From: Pyrrhosoma nymphula | Taxonomy: Eukaryota > Arthropoda > Insecta > Odonata > Coenagrionidae | DNA: 64,000 nucleotides | Reading direction: 5' to 3' | Assembly: GCA_963573305.1 (NCBI GenBank) | Contig: OY754337.1 | Coordinates: forward strand, 77,327,094 to 77,391,093 | Shown here: positions 43,993-55,619 of the stretch, piece after piece | Numbering within the stretch: the stretch's first letter is position 1 | How the letters are laid out: every line of letters begins with the position of its first letter | Notes under the pieces: model-generated | What the model saw: the letters and a program-made list of their open reading frames with translations, nothing else | What the model was told of the DNA's origin: nothing | The model's database searches: none | Program-made: the position numbers and the translations under genes

Positions 43993-46900
43993 TAATTAAT
44001 AATAAAAAGAGTTCATGAAAAGGAATCATTTAGTTAATTATTTTATACAGAATTTTCACTGAATATGCACTGCACATTTACTTTCTCTGCTGTTTCCTGA
44101 ATAATTTGATACTAAACAGTCCATTAAACCTTTGAGTTTTAGTCATGACATCTAATGATAAAGTACACAACACTATGATAAAACTCACCCAAAATTACCT
44201 CGGCAGGGAGGGCCCTGCTCCGGAGTAATGAGAAAGTATGGACGCATTCGAATACTTCTTGAGAAAAACGGGTCATAAAATTTAGAGTGCGTCTAAAGGA
44301 GAAACGATTTTGCCAGCAAAACGTATACGAGCGTTTTCTCCGCAGTCGCCCAAGAAAGTAGCGAAGAGCGTACGCCTCCCGCCGATAAAGGAAAGGTTTA
44401 ATCGAAGGTCACATTAGCCGCTCCACGGTGGGGTGAGAGGGAAACGGTGGCACGAAGATCCTGCGAAAACTTTGTTTCACCAAAACCGGGCCACCCTAAA
44501 CAACTTTAACTGCATTGAGTAAATAATATATTTCCAATGCCTAGCCCTTTTTCAACGCTTCACACATCAAGCAAGCAAATATTACATTGAAAAATGCGTT
44601 TGACTCTGTAGAGAGAACCTGTGACACTAGCCAGAAAATTCAAACATTTAAGTTGAGCACTCCTTCTTATTAAAATAATAAGAAAATTTGAAGAAGTGAA
44701 ATATTGTCATACAATAACGCACCACGTCGAAGTTGTAGCGTCGGACAGCGTTTACAAATTAGAAACACTTAGTTTCTGCTTTCTTTATTCTATTATCCTT
44801 TTTTCTCGTGAAGAGCAGCTTCCATTCGTGCTCTCTTTCTTATTTAACAACCCATATCTCCTCCTAAACAAAAACTTAGCAACCAAAACATTTTAACAAT
44901 CAGACATTTATACACTAAAATAAATTAAAACATTAAACAAAAATTATGCCAAATTATAACAAATTAAAAAACAAATACTGAGGTATGGTTCAAACGTTAC
45001 GAAGTACATGCTGAAGGACCGTTCTGGGGCAAGGAGCAAGGATACAGACGCAATCTAGTGTCAACTCTCCAGGACGGAGCTCAGAATAGAATGATGTGCC
45101 CGAGACAGCTTAGGCAGCGGGGCATTTTATACACCCTTGGGCAGTGGGCGTCCGTCTGGTGGAGCTAGGAATAGCGGAACGAATCGATACGTGGATAAAT
45201 AAGTCGATCTAACGATAAAACTGCGAGAGAAAAGTTTAAATAATGTTTATTTCAGTCGATGCAAGTCGGCAAGGGAATTACTCGCCAAAATAAGAGGACA
45301 ACTAAAAATTATCGTAAGAAAAAGTTTACTATTCATCAAATGAAGTTGCTTTCATTTAAGTGCTTAGAGTGCGTTTGATGATTTAAAAAAATCGTTTTAA
45401 GATCTTCTTCTTTTGTAAAAACAAAGGCAATCAGTATCTAGAAAACCTGAATTTCAAATAAGTAAAGATTTAAATTTAATGAACCTTCTTCCTAACTATA
45501 TATTTCTATCTTTTATATATTCAAGTATTTGCATCCTTAAAAAGGATAAATACTCATGCCAGGTTTCTCCTTTTGCTAGTCCTTCAAGCACAAAAACACA
45601 CAGGAAAATGAAATCGAATAGTTAGGCTCATACGAAATAAATTTTGCTAAGGGAGGCAATTAAAGGAAGAATATTCTTTCCGACAAAGTAAATAGGGAAA
45701 TAATAGTGGCTTTTAGATAGTGAAATTAGAAACGTGCACATTATGACACATATCATAGGAGTTTTCTTGCTAGTTTTTAGATAGAATTTTTGATAATCTT
45801 TGGTAATTTTTCAAGTATAAATGTAATAGAATAACGTCTAAAGAGTGTTTTTCCTTTGGATCCACTTCTGAATACTGAGTATCATTTTTTTTAAATTCAT
45901 CTACGATCTTTTCTACAAAATGTTAGTTCTCTAATACTAGTTCTCTCTTATGTTCATTCATACTTACTTTAACCCGCTGTTCGAATTCTTCTTGCATCAG
46001 AAGCTAGCTATCAAGCTTCCACGTTCATTCCATTTTTTCAGTAGACGACGAAGTGATTCCTCGAAAGATTACTGTTTGCATGACAGAAAACTTCAGGTAT
46101 GAATTATGGTTTCTATTGAATAAATCCCTAATTCCAAATATTCACTGGGAAAGTACCAGGTATTTCATAACTCCAAGTATGTTATGTAATGCTAGGTGTA
46201 AATTCTTGAGCATTGATCAGCTAAATGGCTCATAAATTGTGGCATAATTTTATGTGGTCAATTTTCTGTGCTCAAAGACAACGCGCGGTGTATTTTTCGA
46301 GAGTTTATTAAAAATGGCCATATTCTAAAGAAAGTAATAAAGAACTTTTTAATTTTACAACCACAACTTCGTCAATCATGCTCGTGGGAAAATTAATTTA
46401 TATTTCTATTTAAAATATCGCATTTTAAGCAAATACTGCTCGACATAGACATAGATTTTCCTAAAAGATGATGATATCATAGAAATATATAATTTTACTA
46501 GTCTTTGCAACAATCCGTATAAGTGTGTATATTTTTTTAAACGTATAGCTGAATAAGTTTACATAGCGAAAAAGCCCAAAGGCATGATTAGAAAATTTGA
46601 CCCTTTTTTAAAGGTTCACAAGGTTCACAGGCTTTTTTGACTCAAACCTTTTGCTGTGTGGAGTGAAAATGCTATAGTTCAGTTTATTACTAGAATGGCA
46701 TTGCCGTATTTCAAAGGATTTAACAAAAGATCCAAATTAACTTACAATGTATTCTGAGAAAATGAGGCATTAGATGGCAATTAAATCCGCGTTTTGAATA
46801 TCCACGATGAGTAAATAGTTACAAAAACCAACCATTGAGTTTTGAATGTTAAGACTAGCTTTGAAATCATCATTTTTTGCGGTTCACTAGTACTCTACTG

Positions 46901-47480
46901 ACTGGGTGACTCCGCCAATATATAAAATATGAACCTTAAATGTCAAAAGACAAATCGAGAAAATAAATTGTAACGATCTTGATTATAATATTTGGGAAGC
47001 TTCTTTCCAAAGTGACAAACAGCTTAAGCCTTTCATATCAACTTTTGACAAAACAGTTTCGTGTTTTTTTTGCATTGAGCACTCTTGCAACAAAACTTGC
47101 GACTGTGATCCTAGCATACTCCTGTGCATAATATATTTCGCATGCTTTTACATTTTTTTTACTTTCATCACGGACATTTAATTTTCTTCGTTTGAATTAT
47201 GCCATGCTTCACATGAACTTGGTCTTCTGCGCCTTATTTTCAGTTGAAATGGAAACCTTTTTGACCCAAAGTTTCACATGTATGGGATCCTGTTATTCAT
47301 TATGCATAATTTTAAGAGTTACTTTGATGGAAAGACCAGGTTTCAAAGTCAATACTCATCGCGAGAGTCGTCGAAATTCAAAGGCGGCACCATTTTGTGT
47401 CCTCATTCCCAGATTAGCTCCCAGTCGGCGGAAATTTCGACCAATTAAATACGACCATTGGATTGAATCTACGAGGCGAA
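43993..47480. other. AT-rich stretch, no gene recognised
   Basis: About 3.5 kb with no recognisable element; a slightly GC-richer patch lies at 44330-44480. Short open frames only. Confidence 0.5.
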
Positions 47481-47489
47481 AGCCTTTTC

Positions 47490-48350
47490 GGTGGCCGGGG
47501 AAGACCAAACACTGATCGAGTGGCCCGAAGAACGGTGCCGCCGGTGGTGCGGAGGGCACGTCAAGTTTGCCCCTGGCGATCTCACGTCATCGCCAGGGGC
47601 GGCACACGCATGAATATTTAATGGCCGAATTCCCTCCTTCCTTTTTTTCGCGGTCGCGAGAATGAGGTCGCCACTGTCGCCCATCTTAAACAACGTCATC
47701 CGAGCCGAGGGAAGAGGGCAAAAAAAAACAACCACGAGATTGATAAAGGAGCGCGCGGTCCGGGGAGAGGAATTGAGGAGAAACGAGGGAAAGGCTGTGA
47801 GGGAACGATTTTCAGGACTTTTCTTAAGAAATATTTTTCTTCGGTCTTTTTTTATCATCCCCCCCCCCAGAAAAAATTGATTCTCCAAAACCGCAGGCGC
47901 CCACGGCCTAGACCCCACCCAACACCCCACTCTCCCCCCCGGTAGCGGGAATAAAAAAGAAAACACCAACTTTCCTGTCTCCATTACACAATCTCACGCA
48001 CGAAATCTGCTCGAGGGCCTGCGATCTTCGACCCTCAAGTATACCTGCTCACTCCACGCCCTCTTAGGAGAGGGGGGAGAGACAGAGGGAGAAAGACCTC
48101 ATTCCCTCCCTCCCATACCCTCCCCCCGCCCACCTCAAGCACTCACGTACACAATCACTCGCTGCGGCTGGACGCAATAATAAAAAAGACTGCAGTTATT
48201 GTTCGGAGCAAATCCGCAGGGGGTCGCATTAAGTGGCGAAAGACGGTTGCACACGGTCGTGCTACGTCCGCGTGCCGAAGCACATCCAGCGACTCACTTA
48301 CCTACTATCCATCGCGAGGGCGTGTGGCAGACGGTGTAATGACACCGAAC
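47490..48350. other. GC/CpG-rich island
   Basis: High CpG content over about 850 bases, including a C-run of 10 (47859-47868), a perfect GC hairpin (47569-47600) and stretches open on both strands. A CRE octamer lies about 90 bases beyond its right edge. This is the largest island in the window and a candidate promoter/first-exon region. Confidence 0.5.
47569..47600. repeat. Perfect GC-rich hairpin, 12-bp stem
   Basis: GCCCCTGGCGAT and ATCGCCAGGGGC are separated by an eight-base loop (CTCACGTC). A stem this GC-rich would be very stable in RNA on either strand. Confidence 0.8.
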
Positions 48351-48436
48351 ATGAAAAAGGGGGAGAAAGAAAATGTAGTAAAAAAGAGATGTGTTCAGGG
48401 GCTTGATTCAGGTGAGCCTCAACAATCCCGCGTATG

Positions 48437-48444
48437 TGACGTCA
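48437..48444. promoter_or_regulatory. CRE-like palindrome TGACGTCA
   Basis: Perfect CREB/ATF octamer overlapping a second half-site (ACGTCA), just outside the CpG island at 47.5-48.35 kb. Position near an island supports but does not prove a promoter role. Confidence 0.3.
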
Positions 48445-48899
48445 CGTCATCGACTAATCTCAACCCTTGAATGGCGCTATCGTGATTTTTCGAGTTTATG
48501 ACGTTAAAACTTCGTAATTGATGAGTCTCGAAAATTTCTAGGACTTCCTGAATAAGGCCGGCGATAGATTAGTGTCTCGCGCCGTACTTGCAGCAGCAAA
48601 CGGTGCAAGGGAAATAGGAATTCCTTAGCCCACTTCTTTAGCAGTGTATCTCTCTTTTTTATAATAAGGAATTGGTCTTTAATATTCGCGGGTCGGAGGA
48701 AGCACTCAAGTGGCAGGTAGCCCTAGTATGGAGATCACAGAAAAAGGAATCGAAAACTCGGGCGTGCGTTATGTACGGGCAGGCATATAGTGGTGTGACA
48801 TTATGGGTCCGAATGGAAGATCCAGAAGGGATGGAAGATCTGGGCAGACGAGTGGGGAGGAAAATTAAGGGCCGATATAAGGATGGTTGATTTTGATAA

Positions 48900-49240
48900 T
48901 TATCGGGGACACAACGAGCGCATGTCCCGATGATGTGTCAGTCCAGCTCATCTCCCTCCTCTCCCCCCTTCCTCCACAGCCACCCCCCCCCCCCCCCCAT
49001 CCGCTTAACGACGGGAAAATGTTAGGGTGTCAAGTCTCCACATTCTCGTTTCAACCCTTCTCCGCGTCACCTGCAGTGGCGCAGCGATCGGGGGAGCTCT
49101 CCTCTCTCTCTCTCTTTTCCACCTCCCCCCTCCTCCTCCCCCCCTCCCGGTATGACACGGATGCCCGCGCATGCGCGCCACAGCGAGGTCGAGGAGGGAG
49201 CAGACGAAGGGAGCGTTCCGGAGAGAGCGATAAATTATTA
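48900..49240. other. GC/CpG-rich island with C-run of 16
   Basis: The C-run at about 48983-48998 and dense CTC/CCT repeats make it pyrimidine-rich on the plus strand; CpGs cluster at 49150-49220. Frames on both strands are open through composition. Confidence 0.45.
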
Positions 49241-49816
49241 TTCATATCTTCTCTTCGATACTTTTTCCACACTCCTACTCATGAGTGATAAATGGCATCG
49301 AGTATCTTTCACATACGAGGTTACATTCAAACATGTTCCGGAACTTTCACGACAGGTTAACGCTTTACGAAAAGGAAACAGGTAGCGGCCGCGACAAAAC
49401 CGTAGGTGTTCATTTCGTGAAAAGTCTTCTTTGGTCGTAAATGCTTCTGTCACTCCCGATATTTTATAGAACATGTCTTGGATGATATTCTGGAATTGTT
49501 AGATTCAAAATTTGATGCATTTCTATCCTTTGACCTCTTTATGTGGTCATACAATTTCTTATTTTTAAGTTTTTGAAACATTTTCGAATTCCTCGCACAA
49601 TATTACGTCGGGGTCCGCCATTTTTACGCTAGCGGCTACAAGTGACTCTATAATATTTATATGGTAATTTACGAAAATTTTCTTATGCATGCAAACGTCA
49701 TCAATTCAACACATACTTTATTCTTTTAATCTCTCTCTTTTGAATGGCTCATGACCCGTTCCAATATCTCTGATGTTTTCCGTTGTCTTGGGTGTGACTT
49801 CGTAGAATTCGCTTAG
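49240..49816. other. AT-rich stretch, no gene recognised
   Basis: No recognised element. Confidence 0.5.
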
Positions 49817-49930
49817 CATTGTAAATGATAAGTAGGACTTAGTTTTCCAAATAGATTTATTACGAAACCTAGGTCGTCTTGCTGTAATTAATCAATGTGG
49901 AAAAACTAAGTTACACTTATCATTTACAAT
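49817..49930. repeat. Inverted repeat, 35-base arms
   Basis: 49818-49852 (ATTGTAAATGATAAGTAGG...) and the inverted 49896-49930 share ATTGTAAATGATAAGT and AACTTAGTTTTTCC or GACTTAGTTTTCC, with a spacer of about 43 bases. A fold-back or MITE fragment; no target duplication seen. Confidence 0.65.
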
Positions 49931-50100
49931 CTCTTATATTTTCGAAATGACTATAATGAAATGCTTGATGGACAACATTTTTTTCGCATCACCGCCAGCC
50001 TTAAGTACCAACCACACGAACCGATTTATAAGACGTTTCACATAAAATTTAAAATCAAGACTCAATCTATTATTTAAGCTCCAAACCGGTCTATTCTCCG

Positions 50101-50622
50101 ACGACGTTGATAACATTTTACGAAATCAGACATACTACGGTAGATCAGATCATGGGAATAAAATTAGGGAACTAGACTGCAGAACGGACAGATTTAAAAT
50201 GTCATTTTTCCCGCGAAAGATAAGGGACCATAACAGCTGCCAATGAGACTTTTATCTAGGTTTGTCGATAGGTGGTGTAGCTCTTAGTAGTAGTAGTACT
50301 TCCTAATACTTGAATCCTTATCTGTTAGCTAGTACTAACAGCACGCCGTGCATGTTTTCTACATAAGTCTTGAGTCTCTGTCCATTTGTGTATTTTCCAA
50401 ATACATATATACTAACCATCCCTCTCCATTGTGAGGATATCTGTAGTGTAGTGCATGCTTGTGAGGCTTCACCTCGTGACTAGCATTAGCGATTTATGCT
50501 AATGCAAAATTAGTCGTAGTTACACTAACTTTAGGGTGTAGTGTTATGCATGTTGGTGACTACCCACCCCCTGCCAAACACCCCTGAGGTGGCTTGCAGG
50601 GTGTTTTGTAGATGCAGATAGA
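50101..50622 (+). mobile_element. CR1/L2-like retrotransposon 3' end, intact C-terminus
   Basis: Homologous to 2303-2808. It is a short 5'-truncated copy of RT C-terminus plus 3' UTR, ending TGCAGGGTGTTTTGTAGATGCAGATAGATA. The 3' UTR retains the paired block CACCCCCTGCCAAACACCCC / GGTGGCTTGCAGGGTG seen in diverged form at 33.85 kb. It is less decayed than the 1.7 kb copy. Confidence 0.82.
50107..50247 (+). pseudogene. RT C-terminal fragment, frame intact to stop
   Basis: The frame reads DVDNILRNQTYYGRSDH... through LDCRTDRFKMSFFPRKIRDH and NSCQ, then TGA, with no frameshift. It aligns residue by residue to the 1.7-2.4 kb copy (RKPTYYGRSDHENKIREL, RTIRDHNSC). It is only the last ~46 residues of the RT, without catalytic domains. 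Confidence 0.75.
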
Positions 50623-50639
50623 TAAGCACAAAGGCCTCA

Positions 50640-51060
50640 CTCATCCTCTATCCTCCTTGGCCACGGGTGTAACACCACGTGGGTCCTGTATCCTGGTTAG
50701 AGCCACAACAAACAACATATCACACGCTTACTATATCCATCCGAGTGGTTTAAACACGCCAAAATCTCGAACCATTCGTTATTGTGCCACGTGGCTCGTT
50801 AGTAACGCGAACGGAATTATCTCGAACGGTTCAAACACAACCCCAGCAAACAATGATCTCGGACTGTCTGTAGGCGCGGGCGACGGCCGGGGCGAGAGTG
50901 ATCGCGCTCTATTCTTCCTTTCCACGCATTGCGTCATAATATTGACCCCCGCCGACAGACACGCCTCGCAGGCACCCATACAGGCGGAGTAGAGCCACGC
51001 ACGTAATCTCACTCGCTCTTATACCGTTCGACTCCCTCTCAGCAGTGAGCCACCTCGGAA
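50640..51060. other. CpG-rich island
   Basis: CpG density peaks at 50870-50960 (GGCGCGGGCGACGGCCGGGG). Both strands are open. No transcript feature can be assigned. Confidence 0.4.
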
Positions 51061-51878
51061 GTGGCCAATCGATCGAAAAATAAAGACTCCGAGGCGTGAT
51101 GCCAGAGCCCATTTGGTTCTTAAGAAATAGGAATTAGAGAAAGGGCGTAAAGGGCTTATGGGGATGGAGCAATGGAGCAAAAGGGCAGATGGGGATGGGT
51201 ACGCTTCCTTTCCAAGAAAAATGAATTGACATTGCATTGACGAAGCAGCTGGGAAACTGTGACGGCAAAGGAAAAAAATTCCATTAAAGTAAGTGATGAA
51301 ATAACTGTGGATACTACAAAAAATATAGCACAGATTCGGGAATCCAGTCTTTCGCTCATTACGAATATTTGTTCATAAATATCAAAAACTTGGTTTCGTA
51401 CTATAAATATTCCATTGAATTCATTAATTTTTTTCACTGCTTGTACAATAATGCAGCTCTTTAAAGTGACGCCTGAAGATATCCAATATATACGCATGAA
51501 AATTCATACAAAAGCAGCAACAGTGATATCCCATTACTCTAACAGATTTGGGATTAAATTGAAGAGACAGAAAAAAACAAAAAGCAAACAAATACAAATA
51601 TTTTTAGGTAATAGGAGCATAAAAGAATGTAATGCAGCACCTGGGGATCTCATAAACAGTTCACCTACCTATCTGAGGTCGTTTAAAAAGTATACTGCTG
51701 ACGTTAGAAAACATTAGCCGATAAATGGATGTAGGTTGTATGCTTGTTTCTTATTCACAGCTTCAATTGAAATATTTTGCCCGTTTGTTATAAAGGGTGG
51801 AAGAGTCATGTTTCTCGGATTATTTGCCATGCCACCTACTCGGAAACAAAATTTTAAGTTTATCTTACATATATGAAC
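51061..51878. other. No gene recognised
   Basis: A plus frame at 51415-51717 (100 codons) shows no known domain; composition is AT-rich. Confidence 0.45.
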
Positions 51879-52302
51879 ACACCGGGTGTTTCGGGAGATC
51901 TCTACGTAACTTTATGGGAATATGATTTACATTACTTTTTTCTGCAGGACGTGACGTTAAAACTCCTTTCTCACGGAGATATGGCAACGTAAGCATTTAT
52001 CAAGAGCATTTTGCAGTTGCAATGAACGTCAAATGACGGTGATCTCCGTTTTTTAGAATCTGAAACTTGTGTTGGAAATGCTAGGTGTGTGTATATTGTT
52101 CTTTCAATGCTCTCATCCATGCTTATGATAGACTATTTCCAAAAATGGGACAAGAACAGGCCACCGTTATGCGGCGTTTCCACGGCCACTACAAAATGTG
52201 CGGAATATAAGGAGTTGTGACCCCGTCCATGAGATAAAAAATTAAAATAAGAATTGCTATCCGCTTCCGAAGTTACTCATATTCCTCCAGAAACACCCTG
52301 TA
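51879..52302. mobile_element. Inverted-repeat DNA element (about 424 bp), class unresolved
   Basis: The left end ACACCGGGTGTTTCGGGAG...ACGTAACTT and the right end (inverted: ACAGGGTGTTTCTGGAGGA...GAGTAACTTC) match over about 33 bases. The ACAGGGTGTTTC terminal motif is common at the ends of short arthropod repeats. No clear target duplication and no open frame were seen. Confidence 0.55.
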
Positions 52303-52439
52303 TAATCACCGAAAATTAAGTCCTATAGAAGTTATATGTGAGCAGCTATTACTGGTGAAGGGGGGCAGCTATTCTTTTATTCAATTCTTAAGGACTGCGA
52401 ATTCCCTAGCTTCTATCTCTTTCTTTCCCCATCACTCTC

Positions 52440-52760
52440 TGTCGAGCATCGGAGTCCTGCGAGATACTCCTCTCTATCTGCTCCCCCTAGGGAACGGGGG
52501 GGGCAAGCCACAACCACCCCCCTCCCTCCGGCACAACGCAACGGTACACGACTCAGCCACCCCACCCTACGACCGCGGAGCAAACTGCAGGGGGGGTAGG
52601 GTGGAAGAGGGGGAAGAAGAGGGAGGTGGGTTGGGCTGTTTACCCCCGCGTTCCGTTTCGCTGGTAATGTCGAGAGAGGGGGGGCACACGCTAGGGGCCT
52701 TACCCGGAAAGAACGCCGTTTCCAGGAAAACTCGGAAGGAATGTGTGCCTCCGCAAAGGC
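52440..52760. other. GC/CpG-rich island
   Basis: GC-rich with G-runs (GGGGGGGGC at about 52497, GGGGGGGTAGGG near 52592) and scattered CpGs. A plus frame 52355-52774 is open through it; no domain recognised. Confidence 0.4.
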
Positions 52761-55463
52761 ATCGGGTTATTTGAACGAATGGTAATCCTCCTTTTTTTCA
52801 TTTGCGTGGAACGTAAGTAATTCTTTCCAGGTATCTGTTTCAGTTTTTACATCACTTCCTCAGAGTTTCCCATTGAATTGACAACGTAATTGGAAATAAC
52901 ACGCATTTATTTAACATATCACGCATTAATAATCATTTTTTATCGAAAACAACTAACATAAATGTAATTCATGATATATTAACAATATCTATCCAAGACA
53001 TCCAGAGTAAAATATAATATTGTATTACAAAATAAGCATTTCTAGGAAATGTAGCATCTTTACGTGCCCGTAGGTAATTCATATTAATATTTTTATGCTA
53101 CTTTGACACTTGACAAGCACTATCAATGAGCTGGCATTACGATAATTTGTTTTTTAAGCAGATCAAGTAACAAGAATATGTTTCACGCCTTAGTGATATC
53201 GTCTCAACAACTAAATCACATTTGGGTGAATATAAACCACATATATACCGTATAAAGATCCACAAGAGGAGTAAAGACTACAAAATTAAAATAACTTAAT
53301 CGTATTTTTTATCGCCAATGCCTAAAATTTGGTGCTTTTTCGATCTAGTTGAGTTTTCGGGGTAGTTGATCACCAATTTTCCGATCTTAAATTCCACAAG
53401 GCACACATTTTTGCGCCAATGGATACATCAAGAGACTTTTCATATGTGATGCATTGGATTACCTGCTCGACCTCTCCATCCAGTGATTTTTTAGCCCTCG
53501 TCATTGTGAGAATCCGGTGTTTCAAGGTCTTCACTAATTAACTTTCACCAAGTGTAAGTCAATGTAAAGGGACAAAGAAGACATTTATGCCATTCAGTGG
53601 TAAAATTATTTATCATTGGAGAGTCCCAGATACCATATAATACCAAATCAACGGAATTTTTAGTGCAACATGGTTGCATGAGTAAGGGTAACGTTTGGGA
53701 ATCCATTTCATCGATGATCTTTATATCCAATAGCTAATTTTTATAATATAGTCCCATTCTTGAACTTTGAAAGAGAAAATATCACATTACATCAAGATGA
53801 GTAATGGCAGAAGAGAAATGTGACAAGAAGGATGATTGGAGTTGGAGAGATCCGCTTTTCCTAATTAGCTTTGTAGAGTCGGAGAAAAAAGTGAGCAGAG
53901 ATTCCACTCGCTTGATGCAGAAAAATCACTCTAGTTTTTTCCACTCAGAAGTAATTTCCCGACTGCAAATCCACACAATACATCAACCAAAATTCCGAGA
54001 ATCTTTGTTGAGCAAAGTTGAGCGCCACTACGCATGCGCACGTCCTTTCCTTACTCCGAATTCATTTCCCAATCGTCTCTCTTGTGTTTGCAATAATTCC
54101 ATCAATCGTCTTCCTCTTTGCAATTTCCATTGACCTGGGCCCAACGACCTCTTAAACTTCACTGAATCCTGAGTTTGCCTGCTCAGCACAAAACTCAAGT
54201 ACTTGGAAACCACCAGGAATAACAAACAATTAACTGATTTTGCGAAACAAGATCCCTGAAAGTCTTTCTTATTGGTGCATCTGTCTTCGTAATATCTCTC
54301 CAATTATCCTATACAACTCAAAAATTCATTCTTCTTCGATGATAACTCACTTGCTAGAATAACACTTTGCTTATCTATTCCCTCACATCCTCTTATACTT
54401 CTTTTCTATCAATTTTGGTTTAGTTCAAAGAATATGCAGTACTTCTAAACGCTTCAATCAAAATCGAAAGTTTTTGACTCTCAAATTTTTTCTCATTTTG
54501 CGCCTTGCACTTTGTTTCCATTGCGTAATGTATTTCGTTATGTTGATTAATTCATTTCTTTTTACTAACATTTTCCTTCACTGCCGGATTCTTTCGCTAC
54601 TATTGGCCAGCCAATGTATTGCGATTTAATTAAAGAATATTTATCAGTGAATTTTGCACATTGAGTTACGTATTTGTCAACATGGATTTACTAGAGTCTA
54701 TTGACAATGTACTCTACGGTTTGCAAATATATTTATTGCCATACGTGATCCGTAGCTGAGTGAAATGAATTGTAATTTGGAGATATATTCCATTGCTTTA
54801 AAGGTAATTACATTTCTGCAGGGGCAGCATCTAATTAGCAACTAAACTGAAAACTTTCTCGGCAATGACTCATTCGAAAGTCTAAGAAAACAATCAGAAT
54901 TGGCGAAATTTATTAAGTAGCTGAAAACCATTAGCTAACGGTAGAAGCATATATAACGTAAACTACAGCAATGATAATATAAAATTTAACAACATAACGT
55001 TGATTTTGTGGGCTTGTTAGCCATTATGTGGGCCTATTTACGGCGATGATGACCTGGAAAGATCAAAAATCTTCTCGGGCTCACAAAATCGTCGGCAGCT
55101 TAAATATCCATAATCTCACCTTGGCCACGATTTTGGACGAGTTCCCGGCATGCGAATATCGACCCGATACCTACGGAACTGCTTTCGATGCTTTGAAACC
55201 AATATGCTATCAGCGCGTCAAAGCAGTGTAAACGTATCCGCTTCCATCACCTCGAAGGTAGATAGTAGGCTGACAATTTTTTCTATAGAATGTAATTTTC
55301 ACGGCATAGATCACACTACTTTTCGACTATTTACATAACAGGTTGCATTAATTAGATGTATTTGCATTAAAATGTCAGGCAAAACAATAAACTCAATACA
55401 AATTTTTACTATCTTCTTACATCAAATGTAGCAAATTGCCAAATGTAGCATTATCTAAGAACT
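52761..55463. other. AT-rich stretch, no gene recognised
   Basis: Overlapping frames around 53804-54303 and a plus frame at 55028-55231 are unrecognised. The latter overlaps AAATCTTCTCGGG (55067), a fragment shared with the 19.25 kb hairpin, so it may be repeat-derived. Confidence 0.45.
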
Positions 55464-55619
55464 TAATGTTTGTCGATGAATATCTGTTACTAATACCATT
55501 TTTATTTCAATTATGCTATGATAGCTTAATGTTATGTAAGCTTTATTATGTTAGCACTTTATGTTAGCTTAATTTAAATAAAAGTGATATTAGTAACAGA
55601 TATTCATCGACAAACATTA
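55464..55619. repeat. Inverted repeat, about 50-base arms
   Basis: The outer 32 bases of each arm (55464-55495 and 55588-55619) are perfectly complementary by my reading; the next ~18 (CCATTTTTATTTCAATTA and its partner) are nearly so. The 56-base centre contains TTATGTTAGC twice. It has MITE-like size but no target duplication was recognised. Confidence 0.75.
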
